Below the pieces are notes generated by a model. It saw only the letters and a list, made by a program, of their open reading frames with translations. It ran no database searches and was not told the origin of the DNA. Positions 33,419 through 42,366 of a stretch of 64,000 nt of DNA are shown piece by piece. Each line of letters starts with the position of its first letter. Within the stretch, counting starts at the first letter, position 1. Both the position numbers and the translations under genes were made by a program. Source of the stretch: Maribellus sediminis (GTDB lineage Bacteria; Bacteroidota; Bacteroidia; Bacteroidales; Prolixibacteraceae); NCBI RefSeq assembly GCF_011799805.1, contig NZ_WXUB01000001.1:1612001-1676000 (forward strand). The letters run 5' to 3'.

Positions 33419-36400
33419 ATGAAAAAAACAGACAAGTGCCCTTGTGTATATGGGCAACTAAAAAAAGTTTTAATGATTATGAAACTAACAACCTTTCTTG
33501 TCCTACTACTAACTCTGAATGCATTTGCTGAATCCTATGCGCAATCCGCAAAAATTACGCTAACAATGGAACAGGCAACTGTAAAGGAGGTTATTGAGCA
33601 AATTGAAAGTGAAACCGAATTTTACTTCATGTTGAAGTATGATGATCACCTTATGAATCGATATGTGGATATTGCTTTTGATAATGCAAATATCCATGAT
33701 GTGCTTACCCAGCTTTTTGACGCCAACAAGTATAATTACAAGATAATTGACCGCTACATTGCTGTAACTCCGGTTGATGAAATTGCAATGGATGCAGATG
33801 ATCAGGCAACAATATCGGGAATTGTGACTGACACTAATGGGGAAGCTTTACCTGGAGTAACAGTACTGTTTAAAGGTACTACCAATGGTACGGTAACTGA
33901 TATTAATGGCTATTATGAATTGCCGGTAACCGAAGGGAAGATTCTTGTTTTCTCGTTTGTAGGAATGAAAACACAGGAAGTTGAACTGGAAGGGCAAACT
34001 AAACTCGATATTACGCTTCAAGTTGATGCAATTGGCCTTGAAGAAGTTGTGGCAATTGGGTATGGTACAGTGAAAAAGAGTGATTTAACCGGTTCTGTAG
34101 CATCACTACGAAAAGACGATTTGAACAAAGGAGTAACTCCTACAGTTGCCGGATTATTGCAAGGTAAAGCCGCCGGAGTACAGATCACACAAGCCAGTAA
34201 TGAACCTGGTGGTGGAACCACAGTGCAAATTCGAGGGGCTGGCTCTGTAAATGCAGGTTCCGGACCGCTATATGTTATCGACGGTCTTCCCATTGAAAAT
34301 GGTCAGGTAATTTCAGGTAACGGAACAACAATACCCGGGGTGAGGGTTCCTCGTAGTCCGATGGCTAATATCAATCCCGCAGACATTGAATCAATTGAGA
34401 TTTTAAAAGATGCTTCAGCTACGGCTATTTATGGTGCTCGTGGTGCCAACGGTGTTATACTGGTTACCACAAAGAAAGGTTCATCCGGGGCAATGAGAGT
34501 TACCTATAACGGATACACCGGGATTCAAACGCCAAAAGATATGATCGAAGTCCTTGGGGCGGAGGATTATATGAGAATACTTAATGATATTTTGGATACT
34601 CCCGGCTCAAACGTGCCGGAAGCAGAACGTGTCACCGAAATTCAGGACGGGGGTACCAATTGGCAGGACGAATTATTGCGTAACGCCGTTATTCAAAGCC
34701 ATAGTTTATCGTTCACGGGCGGAGGAAATAAAACCAAGTATTTTGCGTCCTTGAATTATTTTAATCAGGAAGGAGTTTTGATAACTTCAGGTTATGAACG
34801 TTATGATTCAAGACTTAATCTCGAACACAAAACAGATAAAATGACGTTTGGTGTAAACTTCTCTACCTCTTACACGCATGATAACACAGTGCCGATCGGT
34901 TTTAGTACCAATGAAGAGGGAAGTTCGTTATATGCAGCAAGGGGATATGATCCAACACTGAGCATTTTCGATGAAGATGGAAACTATCAAGTTGTTTCAT
35001 GGATGAACCTCGATAACCCACTTGCCCTTGTATATGGAAAAACAAGTAATACAGATAACTACAGAACGCTTGGGACCATATTCGGAGAATATACCCTATT
35101 GAAAGGATGGACTGCAAAGTTAAACATCGGTTTTGATAGCAGAAACAGCCGTAGGGATACCTACGTCTCGCGTTTGACAAAAGATGGAAGAGCAAATTCA
35201 GGAATTGGAACTGTATTAACCGGAACCAGAAATAACTATCTGGGCGAATTTACAAGTACCTACAACCGTAGTTTGGAAAATAACAGCAGTTTTACAGTAA
35301 TGGGTGGTATCACTTACCAAAAATTTATAAACAGCAATTTTTCCGGAACGGGGAAAGGCTTTCCGGTTGATGAATCAGAAACCAATAATATGTCGTTAGC
35401 GAATGCTGCGTTGTATACTATGGATAGCTCAAAAAATAACAATAAGTTGCTATCTTATATCGGACGCGCTAATTATAATTTATTCAATGAGTTCCTTTTT
35501 ACCGCTACTTTAAGGGTTGACGGATCGTCTCGTTTCGGCGAGAATAACAAGTATGGTTATTTTCCTTCAGGAGCATTTGCTTGGAAAATGCATGAACGTG
35601 AGTTTATTCAGGATCTGAATTTGTTCAGCATGTTAAAATTGAGAGCTAGTATAGGGCGTACTGGTAATCAGGATATTGGCAACTTTCTGTCGATCACTAC
35701 CTTTAACCAAGGAGGAAATGTTATTCTTGGGGGTGAACAATATGTTACATTGGCTCCAACACGAATTGCAAATCCTGACTTGAAGTGGGAAACCACAGAA
35801 CAAATTAATGTTGGTTTTGATATGGGATTTCTGGATAACCGGATATTGATTTCAATGGATTATTTCCAAAAGAATACGTTTGATATGTTGTTTGCTTTAC
35901 CGATACCTGCATCAACGGGTTATACATCCATCATGTCAAATATTGGTAATATAAAAAACAGTGGATTCGAATTTACTATTGACTCAAGGAACCTGACCGG
36001 TAAATTGAAATGGAACACTAATCTAAATTTCAGTACATTGAAAAACAAGGTAACAGATATTGGAGATATTTCCGAAATCATTCATACTGGTGCAGGTCAA
36101 TCGACATCTCAGATAGCCATTATCCGAAAAGGAGAAGCGCTTAATTCGTTCTATGGATATAAGACTGACGGCATATGGCAAACCCAGGACGAAATCGATG
36201 CTTCAGGTACATTAGACCCGGTAAAACCTGGAGATGTTAAATTTGTAGATATTAATGGTGATCATGTCGTTAATACCAATGATCGCGTTATTCTCGGGAA
36301 ATCAATCCCTTCATTTACAATGGGTTTAACGAACCAGCTGGAATACAAAAATTTCCAACTGAATTTCTTTATTGATGCCGCAACTAATGTTGAGATGTTA

Positions 36401-36802
36401 AACAATTCAAAGGTTGAAACCTACTACCCGGTAAGTCACCGAAGAAACAGAATGGCGGAACCTTACTTAAATCGTTGGACTGAAACAAACCCTTCGAACG
36501 AATGGCCGTCATTTGTAAATCCTGCGGGACAGGGGAACAAAGCTGTTAGTGATTTAACAGTTGAAGATGCCTCTTATATCCGACTATCTACCGCTCAATT
36601 AACATATCAGGTTCCGTTGAAGAGCAAAAAGATATTTGATCATATAAGTGTATATGTTAGTGGACAAAACCTATACACAATAACGAATTATTCAGGACAA
36701 GATCCTACAACTAACTCAAACGGTAACAGTAGTTTGAAAATTGATTTCAACTCATACCCTGTGTACCGGACTTATACTTTTGGAGTAGAATTAGGTTTTT
36801 AA
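33419..36802 (+). CDS. SusC/RagA-family TonB-dependent glycan transporter with STN domain
   Basis: A 1127-residue outer-membrane protein. In order: a long signal peptide ending ESYAQ (about residue 42), an STN domain (about 45-125; TMEQATVKEVIEQIESETE) which signals to FecR, a carboxypeptidase-regulatory-like domain (about 132-215; GIVTDTNGEALPGVTVLF), the plug (about 220-345; VVAIGYGTVKKSDLTGS, IYGARGANGVILVTTK), and the 22-strand barrel ending in the aromatic YTFGVELGF. With SusD it imports oligosaccharides using TonB energy. STN presence matches the FecI/FecR genes upstream. Confidence 0.96.
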   Translation: MKKTDKCPCVYGQLKKVLMIMKLTTFLVLLLTLNAFAESYAQSAKITLTMEQATVKEVIEQIESETEFYFMLKYDDHLMNRYVDIAFDNANIHDVLTQLFDANKYNYKIIDRYIAVTPVDEIAMDADDQATISGIVTDTNGEALPGVTVLFKGTTNGTVTDINGYYELPVTEGKILVFSFVGMKTQEVELEGQTKLDITLQVDAIGLEEVVAIGYGTVKKSDLTGSVASLRKDDLNKGVTPTVAGLLQGKAAGVQITQASNEPGGGTTVQIRGAGSVNAGSGPLYVIDGLPIENGQVISGNGTTIPGVRVPRSPMANINPADIESIEILKDASATAIYGARGANGVILVTTKKGSSGAMRVTYNGYTGIQTPKDMIEVLGAEDYMRILNDILDTPGSNVPEAERVTEIQDGGTNWQDELLRNAVIQSHSLSFTGGGNKTKYFASLNYFNQEGVLITSGYERYDSRLNLEHKTDKMTFGVNFSTSYTHDNTVPIGFSTNEEGSSLYAARGYDPTLSIFDEDGNYQVVSWMNLDNPLALVYGKTSNTDNYRTLGTIFGEYTLLKGWTAKLNIGFDSRNSRRDTYVSRLTKDGRANSGIGTVLTGTRNNYLGEFTSTYNRSLENNSSFTVMGGITYQKFINSNFSGTGKGFPVDESETNNMSLANAALYTMDSSKNNNKLLSYIGRANYNLFNEFLFTATLRVDGSSRFGENNKYGYFPSGAFAWKMHEREFIQDLNLFSMLKLRASIGRTGNQDIGNFLSITTFNQGGNVILGGEQYVTLAPTRIANPDLKWETTEQINVGFDMGFLDNRILISMDYFQKNTFDMLFALPIPASTGYTSIMSNIGNIKNSGFEFTIDSRNLTGKLKWNTNLNFSTLKNKVTDIGDISEIIHTGAGQSTSQIAIIRKGEALNSFYGYKTDGIWQTQDEIDASGTLDPVKPGDVKFVDINGDHVVNTNDRVILGKSIPSFTMGLTNQLEYKNFQLNFFIDAATNVEMLNNSKVETYYPVSHRRNRMAEPYLNRWTETNPSNEWPSFVNPAGQGNKAVSDLTVEDASYIRLSTAQLTYQVPLKSKKIFDHISVYVSGQNLYTITNYSGQDPTTNSNGNSSLKIDFNSYPVYRTYTFGVELGF

Positions 36803-36821
36803 CTTTTAAAACGAAATTATT

Positions 36822-38288
36822 ATGAATTTTAAATATTATTTTTCAACCGTTTTACTGGTAGTATCATTATTGTTTACCAGCTGTGAGGATCAATTAGAAG
36901 AAGAGGTATTTTCGCAACTTGATCCGGCCACTTTATTTAATTCTGCAAACGGAATAGAACGTGTTCTTTTTGGGGCATACCGCGACGCCCAAATTACCGA
37001 TAACTTTGGTGGTAATATTTGGTTTCAGGAAGAATGGACTTGCGACCATTTTTGGGAAACCGGTGGCGCTGTTAATCTTCAGGCAACCGTTATGCTTGCT
37101 TTCACTTGGGATGCATCTTATCCAACACACTGGACTGGCTTGTGGAACAACTGTTATTACTCAGTCAGAAATTGTAATCTTGTTTTGGAAAACATTGATC
37201 AATCGCCGGTTGATGATGCAACAAAGGCGAGATTAACAGCTGAAGCCCGATTTGTAAGGGCATCTGCATACTACATTTTGTATACCATGTGGGGACCCGT
37301 ACCGCTTAGGTTAAGCACCACAGGCGATTTGGAAATGGCCCGTGCTACCGATGCCGAAATGCGGGAGTTTTTTGAAAAAGAGTTTACCGATGTTTCTACT
37401 GTCCTTCCATCCAGGGATACACCCGGGTATCAGTATGGACGTGCTACAAAAGGAGCTGCACTGGGCTATCTTACAAAATTTTACCTTAATACAAAACAGT
37501 GGCAAAAATGCGCTGATGCAGCTAAAAAACTCATGGATTTAGATGAGTACGAGTTATGGTCTGATTATACAACTCTGTTCACGGTTGAAAACGAAACGAA
37601 GCAAAAGGAATTAGTCTGGGTTTATCCATGTAGTACACAGCGTCCAGGAAACGAGTTTATGAATGGAGCTTATCCTCCTCAATTTGCAAGAACAGTTGAT
37701 GGATCTATTGTATTTAAGGTGAACCAGAGGAACTGGGCAAGGCAGGATCGCGTATTGGATTCATTCTATAATTCGTTTGATCCGAATGATGAACGCAGAA
37801 AGTTGATAATTACCGAATATATCAATACCGCAGGCAAGACCGTGTCGTTGTTGAATAAGAATAATACACGATCATTCAAATATACGCCTGACCCGGATGC
37901 CGTTGGAAACAGCAATGGCAATGACCTTGCAGTTATTCGCTATGCTGATATTTTACTGTCACGTGCGGAAGCATTAAACGAGTTGAACGGGCCCACCCAG
38001 GAATCTCTGGATTTAATTCAGCAAGTTCGCGACAGAGCTGGTTTGACAACCCCACTTGTATTGGGCGATTATACAAAAGAATCATTGCGCGACCGGATTC
38101 TCGACGAAAGAGGGTGGGAATTATATGGAGAAAAAGTACGCAGACAGGATTTATTGCGTATGGGAAAATTCATCAGCTCAGCCAAGGCAAGAGGGATTAC
38201 CATTGCTGACGATCATCATAAGCTTTTTCCAATTCCACAAACTGAAATCAATGCTAATCCATTGTGTGAACAAAATCCAGGTTATTAG
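36822..38288 (+). CDS. SusD/RagB-family glycan-binding lipoprotein
   Basis: A 488-residue surface lipoprotein (lipobox LLFTSC, Cys 21, followed by acidic residues EDQLEEE, the usual lipoprotein export signal). The TPR-like N-terminal part carries YSVRNCNLVLENID and AEARFVRASAYYILYTMWG, standard SusD landmarks. The C-terminal part contains YADILLSRAEALNELNG and the ending HHKLFPIPQTEINANP. It forms the lid of the SusC channel and captures the glycan. It lies 19 bases after susC and before a hairpin. Confidence 0.96.
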   Translation: MNFKYYFSTVLLVVSLLFTSCEDQLEEEVFSQLDPATLFNSANGIERVLFGAYRDAQITDNFGGNIWFQEEWTCDHFWETGGAVNLQATVMLAFTWDASYPTHWTGLWNNCYYSVRNCNLVLENIDQSPVDDATKARLTAEARFVRASAYYILYTMWGPVPLRLSTTGDLEMARATDAEMREFFEKEFTDVSTVLPSRDTPGYQYGRATKGAALGYLTKFYLNTKQWQKCADAAKKLMDLDEYELWSDYTTLFTVENETKQKELVWVYPCSTQRPGNEFMNGAYPPQFARTVDGSIVFKVNQRNWARQDRVLDSFYNSFDPNDERRKLIITEYINTAGKTVSLLNKNNTRSFKYTPDPDAVGNSNGNDLAVIRYADILLSRAEALNELNGPTQESLDLIQQVRDRAGLTTPLVLGDYTKESLRDRILDERGWELYGEKVRRQDLLRMGKFISSAKARGITIADDHHKLFPIPQTEINANPLCEQNPGY

Positions 38289-38311
38289 TTAGAGCATAGT
38301 ATAGTTTAGGT

Positions 38312-38343
38312 AAAGCATATCCCTTGAAAAAGGGATATGCTTT
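38312..38343 (+). other. Perfect hairpin with GAAA tetraloop after susD
   Basis: AAAGCATATCCCTT (38312-38325) and AAGGGATATGCTTT (38330-38343) are perfect 14-base complements closed by a GAAA (GNRA) tetraloop, 23 bases after the susD stop. The T-tail is weak (TTTCATTT), so it may be a partial terminator or an mRNA-stabilising stem that sets susCD levels above those of the downstream enzymes. Confidence 0.8.
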
Positions 38344-38390
38344 CATTTCCTGCGAACAGAGTACATCAGTCAATAAAAAAATCCTATTTT

Positions 38391-38741
38391 ATGATTCAAT
38401 TTATTATGCTCAGTTGTATTACTTCCGGTATTCAGCATCAAAAAGGTACCCATCCGGGAGTGGCAGTTATTAAAGACAATTATAAACTGATCAAGTACTA
38501 CGAAGACAATTCTGAATACTTGTTTGATATGGATAAGGATCCTCAGGAGTTGAACAATATTGCTAATTTGAATCAGAAAATTCTCGAGGAGTTAAATCGG
38601 GATATCGACAGCTATTTTGAAACGCATGATATACAATTACCCACGCTAAATACAGATTACGATATTAGCAACGATCCGGGTAGAAACTATTTCGGAATTA
38701 AAGCGCAATTACTAAAAGAACCGTACTTTATCGTAAAGTAG
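38391..38741 (+). pseudogene. Sulfatase C-terminal remnant
   Basis: A 116-codon frame from ATG 38391 (a longer frame starts at 38337 inside the hairpin). From about residue 18 it reads like the last quarter of an S1 sulfatase: GTHPGVAVIKDNYKLIKYYE, then YLFDMDKDPQELNNIA, the standard end region where the product contacts the chain. The N-terminal 350 or so residues with the formylglycine and metal sites are missing. It is therefore a truncated gene and cannot be an active sulfatase. The remaining frame is intact, so the loss may be recent. Confidence 0.75.
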
Positions 38742-38936
38742 CATAGGGGTAAACTGCTTTAAAGCATTAAAATAGCTGGGTTCTGATGCTATTCTCCGCG
38801 ATGGAGTGTTTCCGGGGATTTTAGCAATAAATGTTGAAATCTGAACGAAAGTCCCCATGTCACGAAGATATTTGCTAACGAGAGCCAGTCGGTAGATGTA
38901 ATTTTGAAAGCTGTATAATATATAATCTAAACAAGT

Positions 38937-40343
38937 ATGTATAAAAACATCATCACTTTAGTTTTCGCATTTCTTTTTGTTAGCGTGTTGCATACAAATG
39001 CAGAACAAAAACCTAATATTCTAATCATCATGGCGGATGATTGTACGCACAGTGATTTGCCGCTTTACGGAGGACAGAATGTTAAAACACCACATATCGA
39101 TCAACTGGCTTCGCAGGGAATGACCTTTAATAATGCCTTTGTCACCATGTCGATGTGTGTGCCCTGCCGTGCTGAATTATATACCGGCTTGCAACCTGTT
39201 AGCAGCGGTGTTTGCTGGAACCATGCCATTGCACGAACTGGAACCCAAAGTATTGTTCAATATTTGGGAGAGCTGGATTACCGCGTTGGTATTACCGGTA
39301 AAGTACATGCCGACCCCCGCAGTGTTTATCCTTTTGAGATAGTGGAAGGAGTGGAAGACAATTGCGTTTCAACAACAGCAAAATACGATGCTGCCGGTAT
39401 GAGAGAGTTTATGGCACGCGATCAGGAACAACCCTTCTGTATGGTAACAGCCTTGGTGGTGCCTCATATTCCATGGACAGTTGGCGATCCTTCTCATTTC
39501 AAACCCGAAGAATTTGACCTTCCGCCATACCTGGCTGATAACAAAGAAACACGCACCGAATTTGCCAAATACCTGGCCGAAGTAGAGGTGCTTGACCAAC
39601 AAATAGGAGAAACTTTAGCCTTGCTTGATGAGCTTAATATTGCCGATAATACCATCGTGATTTTTACATCGGAGCAAGGTGCACAGTTGCCATTTTGTAA
39701 ATGGACCAACTGGAACAATGGCGTGCACACCGGATTTGTTGTGCGCTGGCCCGGAAAAGTAGAAAGTGGTGTCCGCACCGATGCACTTATTCAGTACAAC
39801 GATGTGTTGCCAACTTTGCTTGATGCACTTGGAAGTACTACCAAAGCCGAATTTGACGGTAGCAGCTTTTTACCCGTTCTGCTCGGAGAAAAAGATACGC
39901 ACCGCGAATATGCCTACTTTATGCATAACAACGTGCCCGAAGGTCCGGCATATCCAATTCGTTCAGTTACCGATGGTAAGTACCACTACATACGTAATCT
40001 TAGCCCTGAAAACCTTTATATCGAGCGGCATCTGATGGCGCGTATGCCACTAAATAAATACTGGCCATCATGGGTTTTCGATGCTTCGGATGATCCTGAA
40101 ATTTTGGATTTGGTAACCCGTTACCAGAAACGTCCGGCAGAAGAACTTTATAATTTGGTTGACGATCCGAACGAGATGAAGAACCTGAGCAATCAGAAAG
40201 AGGTAAGTGGAATTCAGAAAAAGCTTTCGAAGGAACTCGACAAATGGCTGAAAGAACAGGGCGATCCGGGTGCCGGACTCGACACTTACGAAGAGCTTCA
40301 AAATGCAAGAAAAGGCAATCATTTTAAAGCCTTAAATGATTGA
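38937..40343 (+). CDS. S1-family sulfatase with EQG metal motif (paralogue A)
   Basis: A 468-residue alkaline-phosphatase-fold sulfatase with a Sec signal peptide (ends TNAEQK). The N-terminal metal pair is in ILIIMADDCTHSD. The formylglycine cysteine is C74 in CVPCRAELYTG, a CxPxR motif with Cys in place of the usual Ser. The second metal region reads TSEQGAQLPFCKW, where most sulfatases have DNG or DHG; this EQG type is shared with the gene at 42367. The ending FDASDDPEILDL..PAEELYNLVDDPNE is typical. It removes sulfate from a saccharide in the periplasm; activity needs a maturase encoded elsewhere. Confidence 0.9.
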   Translation: MYKNIITLVFAFLFVSVLHTNAEQKPNILIIMADDCTHSDLPLYGGQNVKTPHIDQLASQGMTFNNAFVTMSMCVPCRAELYTGLQPVSSGVCWNHAIARTGTQSIVQYLGELDYRVGITGKVHADPRSVYPFEIVEGVEDNCVSTTAKYDAAGMREFMARDQEQPFCMVTALVVPHIPWTVGDPSHFKPEEFDLPPYLADNKETRTEFAKYLAEVEVLDQQIGETLALLDELNIADNTIVIFTSEQGAQLPFCKWTNWNNGVHTGFVVRWPGKVESGVRTDALIQYNDVLPTLLDALGSTTKAEFDGSSFLPVLLGEKDTHREYAYFMHNNVPEGPAYPIRSVTDGKYHYIRNLSPENLYIERHLMARMPLNKYWPSWVFDASDDPEILDLVTRYQKRPAEELYNLVDDPNEMKNLSNQKEVSGIQKKLSKELDKWLKEQGDPGAGLDTYEELQNARKGNHFKALND

Positions 40344-40474
40344 ATTGTAGGTTTTTGGTTGGGAGTTTGGTGGAAATCAAATTTCTGATTTATTAAATGA
40401 TTTTACCAGTTCTATAATTCAATATCCAGATAGAAATTTAAAACAAGAATAATTTTGCATAAACAATTTAAAAG

Positions 40475-42358
40475 ATGAAGAAGATTAAATTTAATTTAAC
40501 AGCCATTGTTCTGTTAATCAGCTTTGGACTTTATGCCCAGGATTGGCAGCCGGTAGGCGATAGAATTAAAACCCGCTGGGCTGAAAAAGTAACTCCTGAT
40601 AATGTTTGGAAAGAATACCCACGTCCTCAAATGGTGCGTCCTGAATGGAAAAGCCTGAACGGTCTTTGGGAATATGCTGTAACATCAAAAAACGCGACAA
40701 AACCTGAAGCCTGGGAACAAAATATCCTGGTTCCTTTTGCCTTGGAAACACCACTTTCAGGTGTTGGAAGACGAATTGAATCAAACGAAGTAATTTGGTA
40801 CAAACAGTCTTTTGAACTGGCTCCAAAAGCAAACGAACGCCAGTTGTTAAATTTCGAAGGTGTTGATTACAAATGTATGGTTTGGGTTAACGGCGAACTG
40901 GCCGGTTCGCATGTTGGCGGTAACCTGCCTTTTTCGTTTGATGTAACCGATTTGGTGAAACCGGGCGAAAACGAAGTAAAACTACGCGTGATCGACGGAA
41001 CAGATGATTTCGACTTATACCAGTTACGCGGAAAACAAAAGCGCGATAACGGTGGTATCTGGTACACGCCATCGTCAGGAATTTGGGCACCTGTTTGGAT
41101 TGAATCGGTTCCTGAAACCTATATTAAGTCGGTAAAACTATTGGCCGACATGTATGGCGAATTAAAGGCAGAAGCAACAATTGGCGGTTTACAACAAAAA
41201 GTCCAGTTGCAGGTTAGCGTTTTTGATAACGACGAGCTTGTGGCACAGAAAAAGGGGCTGTGTAACAACGTATTGTTAAGCGTAAAAAATGCTAAACTTT
41301 GGTCTCCTTCGTCTCCAAAACTTTACGATCTGAAAATTGAATTGCTCGATGAAGACGGACAAGTTCTTGATGTTGTAACTTCTTACACCGGATTCAGAAC
41401 AGTTGGAAAAGCCTGCGATGCAGAAGGTAACTGGCGATTCACTTTAAACGGCAAAGAAATTTTCCATTACGGACCACTTGATCAGGGATGGTGGCCTGAA
41501 AGTTTTTTGCTTCCTCCATCGGATGAGGCTATCGTTTGGGAAATGGATTTTCTGAAAAAGGCAGGATTTAACATGATCCGCAAGCATAAAAAAGCTGAAA
41601 TTCGTCGATATTATTACCATGCCGACCGTATGGGATTTGTAATTTGGCAAGACCAGACATCGGGTGGTAGCGGTGGCCGCGAATGGCCAAAATGGAAAAG
41701 ACTGCACATGGAGAGCGAAGATTATGCTCCGAAAAGACCAGATCAGTGGCACAGAGAAGATGCACTTGATGCAGACTGGCCGGACTGGGCACATGAGTTA
41801 TATAAAAACGAACTGAAAACAATGATTGATGTGCTTTACAATCATCCGTCGGTAGTAGTTTGGACAACCTTTAACGAACGCTGGGGGCAACATCGCAGTA
41901 TGGAAGTTGGTAACTGGGTAGAAGCCTACGATCCGTCGCGCCTGTTAAACATTGCCAGTGGTGGTAACTTCTTCGAAGTGGGCGACATTGCCGATCAGCA
42001 CGAGTATCCGCATCCAAATTATCCTTTAGACGTAGAACTTTACAATGATTACATAAAAGCTGTTGGTGAATTTGGTGGCCATGGTTGGGCTGAGAAAGAC
42101 CATATCTGGGATACATCAAAAAGGAACTGGGGTTACGGTGGAATGCCAAAAACTAAAGAAGAATACATCGAACGTTATGTTGAAAGTTGTAGAATTCTTG
42201 GTGAGTTAAGAAAAAAAGGAATCAGTGCGGGTGTTTATACCCAAACTACTGATGTTGAAGGTGAACTTAACGGACTGATAACCTACGATAGGGCAGTAAT
42301 GAAAATATCACCGGAAGAACTTTATGAAATTCATAAAAAAGCCGGATTACTTGATTAA
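40475..42358 (+). CDS. Glycoside hydrolase family 2 (beta-galactosidase-like)
   Basis: A 627-residue enzyme with a Sec signal peptide (KFNLTAIVLLISFGLYAQ). Domain order is sugar-binding jelly roll (about 45-200; GVDYKCMVWVNGELAGSH), immunoglobulin-like (about 205-300) and TIM barrel (about 310-627). The acid/base is E468 in TTFNERWGQ and the nucleophile E532 in AVGEFGGHG, with normal GH2 spacing. It ends with TDVEGELNGLITYDR. It is shorter than LacZ. GH2 members release beta-linked galactose, glucuronate or mannose; substrate not assignable. It stands between two related sulfatases, suggesting sequential desulfation and sugar removal. Confidence 0.92.
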   Translation: MKKIKFNLTAIVLLISFGLYAQDWQPVGDRIKTRWAEKVTPDNVWKEYPRPQMVRPEWKSLNGLWEYAVTSKNATKPEAWEQNILVPFALETPLSGVGRRIESNEVIWYKQSFELAPKANERQLLNFEGVDYKCMVWVNGELAGSHVGGNLPFSFDVTDLVKPGENEVKLRVIDGTDDFDLYQLRGKQKRDNGGIWYTPSSGIWAPVWIESVPETYIKSVKLLADMYGELKAEATIGGLQQKVQLQVSVFDNDELVAQKKGLCNNVLLSVKNAKLWSPSSPKLYDLKIELLDEDGQVLDVVTSYTGFRTVGKACDAEGNWRFTLNGKEIFHYGPLDQGWWPESFLLPPSDEAIVWEMDFLKKAGFNMIRKHKKAEIRRYYYHADRMGFVIWQDQTSGGSGGREWPKWKRLHMESEDYAPKRPDQWHREDALDADWPDWAHELYKNELKTMIDVLYNHPSVVVWTTFNERWGQHRSMEVGNWVEAYDPSRLLNIASGGNFFEVGDIADQHEYPHPNYPLDVELYNDYIKAVGEFGGHGWAEKDHIWDTSKRNWGYGGMPKTKEEYIERYVESCRILGELRKKGISAGVYTQTTDVEGELNGLITYDRAVMKISPEELYEIHKKAGLLD

Positions 42359-42366
42359 TCTGATTC

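Noticed and set aside
38337-38390. Start of the sulfatase remnant at ATG 38337
   Set aside because: That ATG lies inside the susD hairpin, and the first residues do not resemble a signal peptide or a sulfatase.
38871-38906. Promoter (TTTG plus TAATTTTG) before the first intact sulfatase
   Set aside because: The two boxes are 24 bases apart, longer than the usual 19-21, so the match was not considered strong enough to list.
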